From Ruminococcus flavefaciens (GTDB taxonomy: Bacteria > Bacillota > Clostridia > Oscillospirales > Ruminococcaceae): a DNA stretch of 47,469 nucleotides. How positions within the stretch are numbered: position 1 is the stretch's first letter; each line of letters opens with the position of its first letter. The DNA lies in contig CACYSQ010000004.1 of the NCBI GenBank assembly GCA_902777125.1, positions 1-47,469 on the forward strand. The letters are read 5' to 3'. The notes beneath the pieces were generated by a model, which saw nothing but the letters and a program-made list of their open reading frames with translations, was not told where the DNA came from and searched no databases. Shown in pieces: positions 31,622 through 40,131 of the stretch. The translations under genes were made by a program, and so were the position numbers.

Positions 31622-33049
31622 TCAGTCGTGGTAAATAGAGCCGTCCTCGATGCCTCTGAGGATACTTCCGGCAACTTCCTTCCACTGAGCGACCTCAGCC
31701 TCGTCGTAGCTAACGACCTTCTTAGCCCATACTGAGCAGTGAGTACACATATTCTCAGCAGTCTGTCCGGGCTCGACCATGTTGTTTGCACAAAGGGTCT
31801 TGTCGCAGTTGTTAGCCTTGATGAAGTGCTCGATAAAGCCATCGAGCTTGGTGTTGTCAACGTAAAGCTTAGGAAAGCTCATGGTTCTGCCGTAAGCCAT
31901 CATAGCCTCGGGCTTGAGTCTCTCCATAAATCTCATCTTAGGAGTTCCGGGAGGAGGTCCCATAGGAGGACCACCAGCAGGCATTCCGGCAGGAGGACCG
32001 CCAGCGCCCATGAATCCGGGAGGAGGTCCGCCGGCAGGCATTCCGGCAGGAGGACCGCCGGCGCCCATGAATCCGGGAGGAGGTCCGCCAGCAGGCATTC
32101 CGGCAGGGGGCCCTCCGGCAGGTGCGCCTGCACCGGCAAGTGCACTGATGTTCTTGGTCTCAGGCCAGTTTACGATGTCGAGGAGGTTGCCCTCGTACTT
32201 CTCAGCCATATATGCCTTGATGACCCTCTCGATGAAGGTAGTAGGTCTTGTACGGTCAACGAGCTTGATGCAGAGGTGACGGTTGCCGGTCTCCTCAGCG
32301 AGCTCACGGTAATAGTGGATATCCTCGGGACGGATCCACTCGGAAGAAATGATAGCAGAGGGAGTTGTTACCTTCCTGTAGATGCAGTTTACGAGGGTAT
32401 AGTCCATGGATACGCACTCAGGCTCGGTATGACCTGTGAAGCAGGCATGAGCGAGCTTATAGGGACATTCTCTGATACAGAGATTGTTTGCGATAAGTCT
32501 GAGGTGGAGGTCAGTGTCCTTGTACTGAGTGAGGACCTTGCGGAGAAGGTCGAACTTACGGTTGAAGGAGTGATCGAGAGTGATCTCGTCAACGCCCCAT
32601 GAACGCCAGTATTCGAGGTGCTGGATATTTGTGGGATAAGCGTAGAGACCGAGTGTAACGAAAACATCGGGGAAGGTACGCTTTACATACTTGATGAGTA
32701 TCGGGGAATTGAGAGTGAAGGCTCTTACGCCGATATCATAACACTTATGTATGAAATCTCTGAGCTTCTTGCCCTCAACAGGGTCGAGCTCGTTCTGGTC
32801 AAGACCAATGGGGTTGATGAGGTAATTGAACTGGATATCGCGCTTATTGCACTCTGCAACATAAGCAGCGAACTCATCGAATGTGAGATTGGGAACGATA
32901 GCAGCGGCTCTTCCGCCCGGAAGTCCGTCGTATCTCAGCTTTCCGTAGAAGCTGGTAATGCTGTGCTTGGGGTCACACTGCTCAACGATGTCGAACAGCT
33001 TGTAATCGAAATTAGTGCCAACGTCAAAAGATATAGTATCTTTATTCAA
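31622..33049 (-). CDS. U32-peptidase-like barrel protein with Gly/Pro/Met repeat linker
   Basis: The product has 475 residues. Residues about 1-315 resemble a TIM-barrel protein of the U32 peptidase-like group, with FNYLINPIG, WGVDEITLDHSFNR, NNLCIRECPYKLAHACF and WIRPEDIHYY. The spaced cysteines may hold an iron-sulfur cluster. Residues about 320-375 are a Gly/Pro/Met/Ala repeat linker. The C-terminal 85 residues have CDKTLC and CTHC, a second possible metal site. It starts at TTG, eight bases behind AGGAGAGG, with a consensus promoter. The gene is monocistronic. Function unknown; the family call is from pattern memory only. Confidence 0.6.
   Translation of the reverse strand: MNKDTISFDVGTNFDYKLFDIVEQCDPKHSITSFYGKLRYDGLPGGRAAAIVPNLTFDEFAAYVAECNKRDIQFNYLINPIGLDQNELDPVEGKKLRDFIHKCYDIGVRAFTLNSPILIKYVKRTFPDVFVTLGLYAYPTNIQHLEYWRSWGVDEITLDHSFNRKFDLLRKVLTQYKDTDLHLRLIANNLCIRECPYKLAHACFTGHTEPECVSMDYTLVNCIYRKVTTPSAIISSEWIRPEDIHYYRELAEETGNRHLCIKLVDRTRPTTFIERVIKAYMAEKYEGNLLDIVNWPETKNISALAGAGAPAGGPPAGMPAGGPPPGFMGAGGPPAGMPAGGPPPGFMGAGGPPAGMPAGGPPMGPPPGTPKMRFMERLKPEAMMAYGRTMSFPKLYVDNTKLDGFIEHFIKANNCDKTLCANNMVEPGQTAENMCTHCSVWAKKVVSYDEAEVAQWKEVAGSILRGIEDGSIYHD
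31980..32120. repeat. 57-bp in-frame tandem repeats
   Basis: Two full units (31980-32036, 32037-32093) plus a partial third, nearly identical in DNA. Each encodes 19 residues of GGPPAGMPAGGPPPGFMGA type. The near-identity at synonymous sites shows recent expansion or gene conversion. Confidence 0.9.
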
Positions 33050-33082
33050 TGATTACACCTCTCCTTTTATAATGATACTATA

Positions 33083-33111
33083 ATTATAGCATTACAGCGC
33101 ATCCGCGTCAA
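33083..33111 (-). promoter_or_regulatory. Promoter of the U32-like gene
   Basis: On the minus strand TTGACG (33111-33106) and TATAAT (33088-33083), 17-bp spacer. Confidence 0.8.
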
Positions 33112-33216
33112 TTCGATGAATAAACGGATTAAGCGCGGAATTTCTTCATTTTTTGTTCACATTATACAAGATGTTATTTCAGACTAATATTATACACATA
33201 TTTTAAACATAAAGAA

Positions 33217-33241
33217 CCGCCGTCCCAATGCGGAACGGCGG
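33217..33241 (-). terminator. Terminator of the envelope-glycan operon
   Basis: CCGCCGT-11-ACGGCGG followed on the minus strand by TTCTTTATG, seven bases past the GtrA stop codon. Confidence 0.75.
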
Positions 33242-33247
33242 CTATTA

Positions 33248-33742
33248 TCATTGTTCAGTTTCCTTTTTGTTGAACAGGAGGAACTTCCTCGCGAAGAAAT
33301 TCCAGAAGAATGCAGCTCCGGTGGAGACTATCTTTGCAAGTATCTGGAACAGGCTCGTCTTATCGGCAAGCCATATCTCGAAAAGCTTCGTGATGCCTAT
33401 TGTCATTGCCAGTCCAACAAGTCCGATAGCCGCAAATGCAAGGAACTCCACAAGTCTCGATTCGACCTTTGAGTTCTTGAATATCCAGAACGTGCTTATC
33501 ACATAGTTCACGACAAGTCCGGCTACGAACGATATCGAATTCGCTGCGACCGCATAGTGCTCATTGAAGGCGTACTCGAAAAGAAGGAAGGATATCCCCC
33601 AGTCAACGGCCGTTGCAAGTCCGCCGACAAAGAGATAGCGGAAGAACTGTATCAGGGTATTGTCCGTATCGCCGGAAAAGAGCTTACCGAACTTCCGGGT
33701 GCGGATTATCTCCCTGACCTCCTGCATATCGCTGCTCGCCAT
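33248..33742 (-). CDS. GtrA-family membrane protein
   Basis: The 164-residue protein has four transmembrane helices and the GtrA pattern: FFRYLFVGGLATAVDWGISF at the first helix and FVAGLVVNYVISTFWIF at the second. GtrA proteins are thought to flip or present polyprenyl-linked sugars for glycan decoration. It overlaps the flavoprotein stop by one base and is the last gene of a three-gene operon. Confidence 0.9.
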   Translation of the reverse strand: MASSDMQEVREIIRTRKFGKLFSGDTDNTLIQFFRYLFVGGLATAVDWGISFLLFEYAFNEHYAVAANSISFVAGLVVNYVISTFWIFKNSKVESRLVEFLAFAAIGLVGLAMTIGITKLFEIWLADKTSLFQILAKIVSTGAAFFWNFFARKFLLFNKKETEQ

Positions 33743-35298
33743 TACTTCTTCTCCTCGTGGTATTCCTGCTCGGTATTGACGCTCCAGATGTTCTTCTTGT
33801 CAGTGATGCCGTTCTTGATGTTCTTGACAGCCTCAAAGGAAGTAACCATGGAGTGGTCGATGTTGTTGTAGCGGTGCTGACCGTTTCTGCCGACGCAGTA
33901 GAGGTTGGGAATGCTGCTGAGGTAAGCAACGAGCTTGTCCATTTCGTCGTAGGTGTCGAAGTAAGCCGGATAAGCCTTCTTGACCTTTTCCATGTGGGTG
34001 TCGATGACCTCGGAGGGACTGCTGATGAGTCCGAGCTTGACCATTTCCTTAACGCAGAAATCTGAGAACTGCTTCTCGGTCATTACCCAGAACTTGTCGC
34101 CCTCTGAAACGAAGTATTCAAGACCTACCCAAACGGTATTCTTGAGGTCCTTTACCATGTAGGGAGACCAGTTGTTGTAGATCTGGAAGCGTCCCATTTT
34201 AACACGCCTGTCCTGAACATATACCCAGCAGTCAGGAACGATGTTTCCGACTGTACGCATCTTGGTCTTGTTGACGAGATTGAGCTTGGGAACGAGCACG
34301 CCGAGTGTCATGTAGTCACGGTAAGGAAGACCTGCGGCTATCCTTGCAGCTTCCTCGGGAACGTCGTTCATACCGCCGACAAGGTCCTTGACCGGCATGG
34401 ACGAGATGATGTAGTCACCGCTGAGTGACACTTCCCTGCCGTCCTTTATATAGGTGATGCCCGTGAGCTTGTTTTCGTCATTCTTGATGATCTTCTTTAC
34501 GCAGGCCTCCATGATGATCTCGCCGCCGAGCTTTCTTACCTCATCGGCAGTTACCTCCCAGAGCTGTCCGGGACCGAGCTTGGGATACTTGAACTCCTCG
34601 ATGAGCGAGGTGTTGACCTTGCGGTTCTTGACCTTGAAGGTCTTGCCTGCGAAGTCCTTGATGATGCCGACGATAGAGAGTCCCTTTGTACGCTGAGCTC
34701 CCCATGAAGCGTCTATCTCGCTGGGGTGTCTGCCCCAGAGGTTCTCGGTATAGTTCTCGAAGAACATCTCATAGAGCTTTCTGCCGAAGCAGTTGATGTA
34801 GAAGTTCTCGAGGTTGTCCTCGGGAAGCTTGTGAACTGCGGCACTGAGATAGCTCGCGCCGACCTTGACTGTCGTGAAGAAGCCGAAATTCTTGATAGTT
34901 TCCGGTTTGAGGGAAACAGGGTAATCGTAGAACTTGTCGTTGAAGAGAATGCGTGAAACTCTGCGGCGTCTGAGCATTACGCGGTCGACCTTCTGCGGGT
35001 CAGGACCGCCCTCAACGACCTTGACCTTTCTCCTGAGAAGTCTGTCGTCATAGGAAGGAAGTCCCTGTGAGGGGAGCATATTCTCCCACCACTCGTTTAC
35101 CTCGGGCATTTTCGAGAAGAAGCGGTGGCCGCCCATATCCATGCGGTTGCCCTTGTAGTTTACGGTCCTTGAGATACCGCCGATAGCATTTGTTTCCTCA
35201 AGAACGGTGACATCGTACTTGTCAGCGCCGTCCTTGAGCAGCTCGTAAGCGGCAGTAAGTCCGGCAGGACCTGCGCCGATGATAATTACCTTTTCCAT
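33742..35298 (-). CDS. FAD-dependent oxidoreductase, amine-oxidase/UDP-galactopyranose-mutase-like
   Basis: The 518-residue flavoprotein has an N-terminal dinucleotide motif [13 protein letters not shown] (8-20), the family segment [20 protein letters not shown] and a C-terminal FAD closure ([20 protein letters not shown]). This group includes UDP-galactopyranose mutase and protoporphyrinogen-oxidase-like enzymes. Between a GtrA gene and a large membrane protein gene, a role in nucleotide-sugar or lipid-linked sugar modification is more likely than heme synthesis. AAGGAGG lies before the ATG. Confidence 0.8.
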   Translation of the reverse strand: MEKVIIIGAGPAGLTAAYELLKDGADKYDVTVLEETNAIGGISRTVNYKGNRMDMGGHRFFSKMPEVNEWWENMLPSQGLPSYDDRLLRRKVKVVEGGPDPQKVDRVMLRRRRVSRILFNDKFYDYPVSLKPETIKNFGFFTTVKVGASYLSAAVHKLPEDNLENFYINCFGRKLYEMFFENYTENLWGRHPSEIDASWGAQRTKGLSIVGIIKDFAGKTFKVKNRKVNTSLIEEFKYPKLGPGQLWEVTADEVRKLGGEIIMEACVKKIIKNDENKLTGITYIKDGREVSLSGDYIISSMPVKDLVGGMNDVPEEAARIAAGLPYRDYMTLGVLVPKLNLVNKTKMRTVGNIVPDCWVYVQDRRVKMGRFQIYNNWSPYMVKDLKNTVWVGLEYFVSEGDKFWVMTEKQFSDFCVKEMVKLGLISSPSEVIDTHMEKVKKAYPAYFDTYDEMDKLVAYLSSIPNLYCVGRNGQHRYNNIDHSMVTSFEAVKNIKNGITDKKNIWSVNTEQEYHEEKK

Positions 35299-35319
35299 TA
35301 TGTTCCTCCTTGTGTTGGA

Positions 35320-37740
35320 TTATCTCCAGAATATTATCATATCTTCAAGCTTTTCCTGTAATCCGGGATTGTGAAGATGAATGTTTCCGAGGCGGTGCGA
35401 TATCGCAAGCAGCCAGTTGAGCACGAAAGTCGTACAGATGCAGATAACGGTCATGTTATAGAGGTATCTGCGCTTTGCGGGCTTGACGTTCACCCTGAGG
35501 ATAGCCGGTACAGCAACTAATGTCATGAGCGGCATAACGTCGATGACGTATCTCTGGATAACGCCGCCGAGACAGAAGTCCTCCCACGCGATGAACAGAG
35601 CCATACATATCGCAAGAACGTAGTAGGCGTTGCGCTGGAGCACGGTCGTGCCCTTGCAGCAGCAGGTATTCTTCTTTTTGAAGCACATCGGCAGCAGCAG
35701 GAAACCGAGCGCGATGAGCGGCAGAGTGAATACCGGTATCGAATAGTCGATATAGGCGTAGGAACCGTAGTTGTTGAGTCCCCAAGACTGCTGCTCAAAG
35801 AATGGGAATACTCCGCGGGGTCTGAGCGGCATGAAGAAGTAGTGGTATATCGCTGCCGGAAGTCCGGAAGCAGATACCGAGTTTGCGTGTATATCGCTTA
35901 CGGTGAGCTGATATGCCGCACCGAAATCCAGCGGTGAACCAAATCTCACGTTATTGTACCACATCAGGAGTGCTGCGCCTATGAAGAGCGGCACTGTGAA
36001 GCAGGAAGCCTCACCGATGCGGAACGAGAGCTTTTCCTTCTTGTCGAGAAGGAGCTTTAAGAAGAACGGAACAAGTACCACGGAGCCAAGCGCCATTCCG
36101 GGACGCGAGCCGACTGCAAGTGCAAGTGCGATGCCGCTGAACGTCAGCATAACGAGACGGCGTCCCTTTTTATGTGTGAGGTAAGCAGAAAAACCAAGCC
36201 ACAGGCTCAGGGCAAGGTACATCAGTCCGCAGGCAAGCGGTACGCAGTACATATCCGCATAATTCAGTATATAATAGTAGCCGACCGAGCCTATTGCTGT
36301 CGGCATCGAAAGCATCAGCAGGAGCAGATTTGCCCTCGGTGCAAGAAGCTTGACCGCCGCTATGATAGTCTGACATAAGAAGAACATTCCGAATATGCTG
36401 AAAATGAATATAGCCTTCGGTATAGGAAGTACCTTATGCTTGATATGGAGCACAGGATAGAACAGCGTTATCGTGGGTGAAACGCCGAAATAGCAGTAAT
36501 ATTTGCCGTCCTTATAGGCGTAGTCCCAGAGGTAGCTCACTCCGGAGGCAGATCTCGTGTCATTGGAGTAGATGTTCTCGACGTTCGCCATGTTGGGATC
36601 CGCATTGTAGAGGAGACTTACCTGTCCCTCCTCAAAAGCCGCAGCCTGAACGGCATAGGGGTTCCCAAGGGGCTGGAGCTCCTTGACGTACTTCTCGCTC
36701 TTCATCTCAGGCTTGTAGAAGAATATCGCCGTACAAGCGCAGAGTATCGACATGATATCGAGAGCAATGCGGTGCGAACGCTTCCTTGTGCTGTAGGTTA
36801 TCCTGTGAAGACCGAACACCCTCACTGCGGATATCAGTGTGAGAACGAACAGCAGTGCAAAAAATCTTGCCTGTATGAAAGAAAACGGTATTGCGCTCAG
36901 TACCCTGATCTCGTGGATAGTTACAGGATTGGAGAGCCAGTTGACGTGTATCTTTACAGAACGAAGCTTGCCGTAGGGCTTGAGTGAGAAATCACATTCG
37001 CCGTCAAAAGTAGTTACATATTTCGACTGTGCCGGTATATAAGTCTGGGTGAAGTTGTCGTCCTGAAAAAGCAGCTCGCAGATATACGGACGGCTCTCAT
37101 GGTACACATCATAGCGTTCTTCCTGTTCCATTTTAACAATGACTGCCTTTACGCCGTCCGGAAGATCATCTATGATAACAGATCCCTCATTAATAAAGAT
37201 AGGATCTGAAACTCCGTCGTCCGAAATGCCCTCTGTACGGAAGCTGTCACGCTTGAAAACGGTGTCGGTAGTTCCCTGAGTAAGGCTCTTGCCGTTGAAA
37301 ATAACGACTTCAAGTGCCATGAGAACGGCTGCAAAAACCGCTGCTGATCTCAGGAGCTTGTATACGCGGCTCTCCTTTCCGTTATCGAAGCGGAAGAAGC
37401 AGCAGGCTGCTGCAAACGGAAGTGCCGAGGTAACGACAAGAGGCAGGATCGGAAGCTTCGAGCCGTTGAATATGAAAGCCTTGATAACTGCCGTCAGAAG
37501 CAGGAAAAAGCTTACTTCGGCAAGGAGTATGACAAGAAGGGCCTTAAAAGGCTCAGAGCCTTTTTCCTTATTTTTTTTGGAAGCTGCCGCAGATTTCTTT
37601 TCCGTCTTAGGCTTGCCTGCCTTATCAGAAGCCGCCTGTTTTTCGGCTTTAGCCTTGTCAGAAAAGAAAACGCTGAGATAAAATGCTGAAGCTGCATAGA
37701 AGATCAGCGGAATTATAAGTGTTAGCGTAACAGAAAGCAT
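35320..37740 (-). CDS. Large polytopic membrane protein, possible GT-C glycosyltransferase
   Basis: The 806-residue protein opens with a helix (about 3-25), a Lys/Ala-rich cytoplasmic loop (30-65) and three helices (about 68-150). A beta-rich extracellular domain of about 140 residues follows (about 155-290), then some nine or more helices to the C-terminus. A central motif (LWDYAYKDGKYYCYFGVSP) precedes the second helix bundle. This layout resembles membrane glycosyltransferases of the GT-C fold, but I see no diagnostic DxD-type motif. It heads the operon with the flavoprotein and GtrA. Confidence 0.65.
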   Translation of the reverse strand: MLSVTLTLIIPLIFYAASAFYLSVFFSDKAKAEKQAASDKAGKPKTEKKSAAASKKNKEKGSEPFKALLVILLAEVSFFLLLTAVIKAFIFNGSKLPILPLVVTSALPFAAACCFFRFDNGKESRVYKLLRSAAVFAAVLMALEVVIFNGKSLTQGTTDTVFKRDSFRTEGISDDGVSDPIFINEGSVIIDDLPDGVKAVIVKMEQEERYDVYHESRPYICELLFQDDNFTQTYIPAQSKYVTTFDGECDFSLKPYGKLRSVKIHVNWLSNPVTIHEIRVLSAIPFSFIQARFFALLFVLTLISAVRVFGLHRITYSTRKRSHRIALDIMSILCACTAIFFYKPEMKSEKYVKELQPLGNPYAVQAAAFEEGQVSLLYNADPNMANVENIYSNDTRSASGVSYLWDYAYKDGKYYCYFGVSPTITLFYPVLHIKHKVLPIPKAIFIFSIFGMFFLCQTIIAAVKLLAPRANLLLLMLSMPTAIGSVGYYYILNYADMYCVPLACGLMYLALSLWLGFSAYLTHKKGRRLVMLTFSGIALALAVGSRPGMALGSVVLVPFFLKLLLDKKEKLSFRIGEASCFTVPLFIGAALLMWYNNVRFGSPLDFGAAYQLTVSDIHANSVSASGLPAAIYHYFFMPLRPRGVFPFFEQQSWGLNNYGSYAYIDYSIPVFTLPLIALGFLLLPMCFKKKNTCCCKGTTVLQRNAYYVLAICMALFIAWEDFCLGGVIQRYVIDVMPLMTLVAVPAILRVNVKPAKRRYLYNMTVICICTTFVLNWLLAISHRLGNIHLHNPGLQEKLEDMIIFWR

Positions 37741-37803
37741 AATACCTCCAGATATATTCAGATGATGCGGCAGAAAAGCCGGTCATGTATTAGTCGCATT
37801 AAA

Positions 37804-37825
37804 AGGCAGGAACTCTCACCTGCCT
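37804..37825 (-). terminator. Terminator of tRNA-Gln
   Basis: AGGCAGG-8-CCTGCCT followed by TTT on the minus strand, about 78 bp past the tRNA. Confidence 0.8.
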
Positions 37826-37902
37826 CCCGGAAACTTGTCCGATGTTATCTGCCTAAGCGAGTGAAACGAGCGTCCCCGTGGAAGGGCGCGGCACCTCGCC
37901 GC

Positions 37903-37978
37903 TGGTTGGGGCAGCGGGATTTGAACCCACGAGATGACAGAGTCAAAGTCTGTTGCCTTACCGCTTGGCTATGCCCCA
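37903..37978 (-). tRNA. tRNA-Gln, anticodon TTG
   Basis: Acceptor TGGGGCA/TGCCCCA, anticodon stem ACAGA/TCTGT with loop CTTTGAC, T-loop GGTTCAAATCC and an encoded CCA. The anticodon TTG reads CAA and CAG. Confidence 0.96.
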
Positions 37979-37991
37979 TTACATAAATAAA

Positions 37992-38020
37992 ATTATAACA
38001 TAATGAGACATATAAGTCAA
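37992..38020 (-). promoter_or_regulatory. tRNA-Gln promoter
   Basis: On the minus strand TTGACT (38020-38015) and TATAAT (37997-37992), 17-bp spacer. Confidence 0.85.
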
Positions 38021-38049
38021 TAGCTGATATTGGTTTTTTTATTTAAGTT

Positions 38050-39456
38050 TTATTTTTCCGCCGCTTCAGACTTTTCCTTGCCTTCAAGACGGTTCATCAG
38101 CGAAAATTCGTGCGCTGCCATGATTATCGCTATCACTGCGGAAAGAAGATCGGCTATCGGTCCGGTGTAAAGTATACCGTTCAGTCCCATGAACACCGGA
38201 AGTATCAGAAGTATCGGTATGAAGAATATTATCTGCCTCGTCAGCGAGAGGAATACGCCCTTGATGGACTTTCCTATCGAGGTAAAGAACGTCGAGCATA
38301 TCGGCTGGAGACAGTTTATCCATGTGAAGAACAGGAACGTCCTGAAAAACTTCGTGCCGAACTCGAAGTAGCCGTCGCTTGCGGATTCATTCGCGAATAT
38401 AGCGAGGATCTGCCGCGGGAACACCTGAAACAGCACAAACGCGAATATCGAGATAGCTGCACCGAGCTTCACGGCAAGTCCGAGCGCCTGCTTTACACGC
38501 TTGTAATTCCCTGCGCCGTAATTGTAGCTCTCAATCGGCTGAGTTCCCTGTGCAAGACCGATAACTATAGCGAAAACGATCATGTGGACCTTCATGATGA
38601 TACCGGCACAGGCTATGGGATCATCCGCGCCGTACACAGAGCTCTCGCCGTAGCTTTTGAGTGAGTTGTTCAGCACTATCTGGACTATGGCTATTGCGAC
38701 CTGATTGAAAAATGAAGCCATTCCTATCTGAGCGACCCTTTTTGTATGCGAAAAAGCCGGGATGAAATGTGCTTTTTCAAGCTTGACCGTTTTGAACCTC
38801 CGGAAATAGGCTATAGCAACAGCAGCCGATACCGTCTCGCCGATGACAGTCGCCCACGCGGCGCCCTTCATTCCCCAGTCGAAGCCGAGAACGAATATCG
38901 CGTCGAGAATGGTGTTGATAACAGCACCGCTGATGTTGCATATCATGGTCATTTTCGGACTGCCGTCCGCTCTGATAAGATGTCCGCCTCCGGCTGTCAG
39001 CACAAGAAACGGAAAGCCTATCGCGGTTATGCCGACATAGTCCTTCGCGTAAGGCATAACGTTAGATGTAGCACCAAATATACTCAGCAGCGGCTTTAAA
39101 AATGCAAGCGTGATCGCCATGAGAACAAGTCCGCACAAAGCGAGCATCGTCATTGCGTTGCCGACATAGTAGCCTGCCTTTTTCTTCTGTCCCATGCCCA
39201 TTGCAAGGTTAAAGCACGAAGCTCCGCCTATGCCGAACAGCAGTGCAAGTGCCATGCAAGCCGTCGTGAACGGGAACGCGACCGAAGTAGCGGTATTTCC
39301 GAGTGTGCCTACCTTCTGCCCGATAAAGAGCTGATCGACGATGTTATACAGTGCACTTACAAGCATACCAATGATGCTCGGCACTGCAAATTTCCTCATA
39401 AGGACGCCGACAGGTTCTGTTCCAAGCGGATTATCATTTGTTTTGTCTGTTTTCAA
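38050..39456 (-). CDS. MATE-family multidrug efflux transporter
   Basis: The 468-residue membrane protein has twelve predicted helices in two related halves. It begins with the MATE pattern NPLGTEPVGVLMRKFAVPSI and SALYNIVDQLFIGQ, and has GGASCFNLAMGMG in the first half and GLAQGTQPIESYNYGAG in the second. It would export cationic compounds by Na+ or H+ antiport. The start is a TTG behind GAGAGAAT; a later in-frame ATG would cut conserved residues. Divergent from the ACT-hom operon. Confidence 0.92.
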   Translation of the reverse strand: MKTDKTNDNPLGTEPVGVLMRKFAVPSIIGMLVSALYNIVDQLFIGQKVGTLGNTATSVAFPFTTACMALALLFGIGGASCFNLAMGMGQKKKAGYYVGNAMTMLALCGLVLMAITLAFLKPLLSIFGATSNVMPYAKDYVGITAIGFPFLVLTAGGGHLIRADGSPKMTMICNISGAVINTILDAIFVLGFDWGMKGAAWATVIGETVSAAVAIAYFRRFKTVKLEKAHFIPAFSHTKRVAQIGMASFFNQVAIAIVQIVLNNSLKSYGESSVYGADDPIACAGIIMKVHMIVFAIVIGLAQGTQPIESYNYGAGNYKRVKQALGLAVKLGAAISIFAFVLFQVFPRQILAIFANESASDGYFEFGTKFFRTFLFFTWINCLQPICSTFFTSIGKSIKGVFLSLTRQIIFFIPILLILPVFMGLNGILYTGPIADLLSAVIAIIMAAHEFSLMNRLEGKEKSEAAEK

Positions 39457-39589
39457 ATTCTCTCAATCCTTTACAAAATAACTTCTGTTTTTCATCATAA
39501 CTTTTTAATTATACAATATTCTTGATTATTTTGCAAGACCTTTAATTGATAAATACTTTTTATTTTTTCAAAAATCTTTCCGACAGCTA

Positions 39590-39660
39590 TTGACAAATTG
39601 CAAAAAAAATGTTATAGTAGGTATACAGTGTACAATTGTTCGCCGCTGGCGGACACAACA
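39590..39660 (+). promoter_or_regulatory. Promoter and leader hairpin of the ACT-hom operon
   Basis: TTGACA (39590-39595) and TATAGT (39613-39618), 17-bp spacer. The leader has TTGTTCGCC-3-GGCGGACACAA (39638-39660), a hairpin without U-tract directly before the ribosome binding site. Confidence 0.7.
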
Positions 39661-39672
39661 AGGTGGTTCGGT

Positions 39673-40113
39673 ATGGACAAGAGTTCACAGCTTATCGTCG
39701 CAGACGCTAAAATTCTCCCGGAGGTTTTCACTAAGGTCCTCGAGGTCAAGAAGCTCATCGCTCAGAAGGGCGAGAAAAGCTCCGCCTCAGCCTGCAAAAG
39801 GGTCGGGATATCAAGAAGCGCTTACTACAAGTACAAGGACTGCGTTTTCTCCTACGAGGAGCTCTTCACAAGAAGGATCGTAAATCTCTACCTTCTCCTG
39901 AATGACAGACCCGGTGTGCTTTCAAGCGCCCTCGCTTTCCTGCACAGCCTTAATGCCAATATCCTCACGGTGAATCAGAGCATTCCCGTTGACGGTGCCG
40001 CTGCTGTGAACATCTCGCTGAGAATGTCGAGCGACTCGGACGAGCCTGCTTCCCTCAGCTCTATATCTGAACTCGACGGCGTGTTAGAGGTCAAGATCCT
40101 CTCCGCCGAATAG
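39673..40113 (+). CDS. ACT-domain protein, UPF0735/PheB type
   Basis: The 146-residue product has an N-terminal helix-turn-helix-like part (LEVKKLIAQKGEKSSASACK, then GISRSAYYKYKDCVF) and a C-terminal ACT domain (NLYLLLNDRPGVLSSALAFL). This matches the UPF0735/PheB group, one member of which in Bacillus controls threonine-pathway genes. The ATG follows AAGGTGG. It is 18 bp upstream of hom, so it probably senses an amino acid and regulates or binds the pathway. Confidence 0.88.
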   Translation: MDKSSQLIVADAKILPEVFTKVLEVKKLIAQKGEKSSASACKRVGISRSAYYKYKDCVFSYEELFTRRIVNLYLLLNDRPGVLSSALAFLHSLNANILTVNQSIPVDGAAAVNISLRMSSDSDEPASLSSISELDGVLEVKILSAE

Positions 40114-40131
40114 ATTTCCGGAGGTTTCTTT

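Noticed and set aside
31980-32120. Tandem 57-bp repeats as a CRISPR array
   Set aside because: The units are contiguous without unique spacers, keep the reading frame and encode a regular peptide repeat.
31739-32602. 287-codon plus-strand frame with Ser/Arg/Gly/His repeats opposite the U32-like gene
   Set aside because: The repeats are the antisense reading of the Gly/Pro/Met linker; the minus frame has promoter, ribosome binding site, terminator and family motifs.
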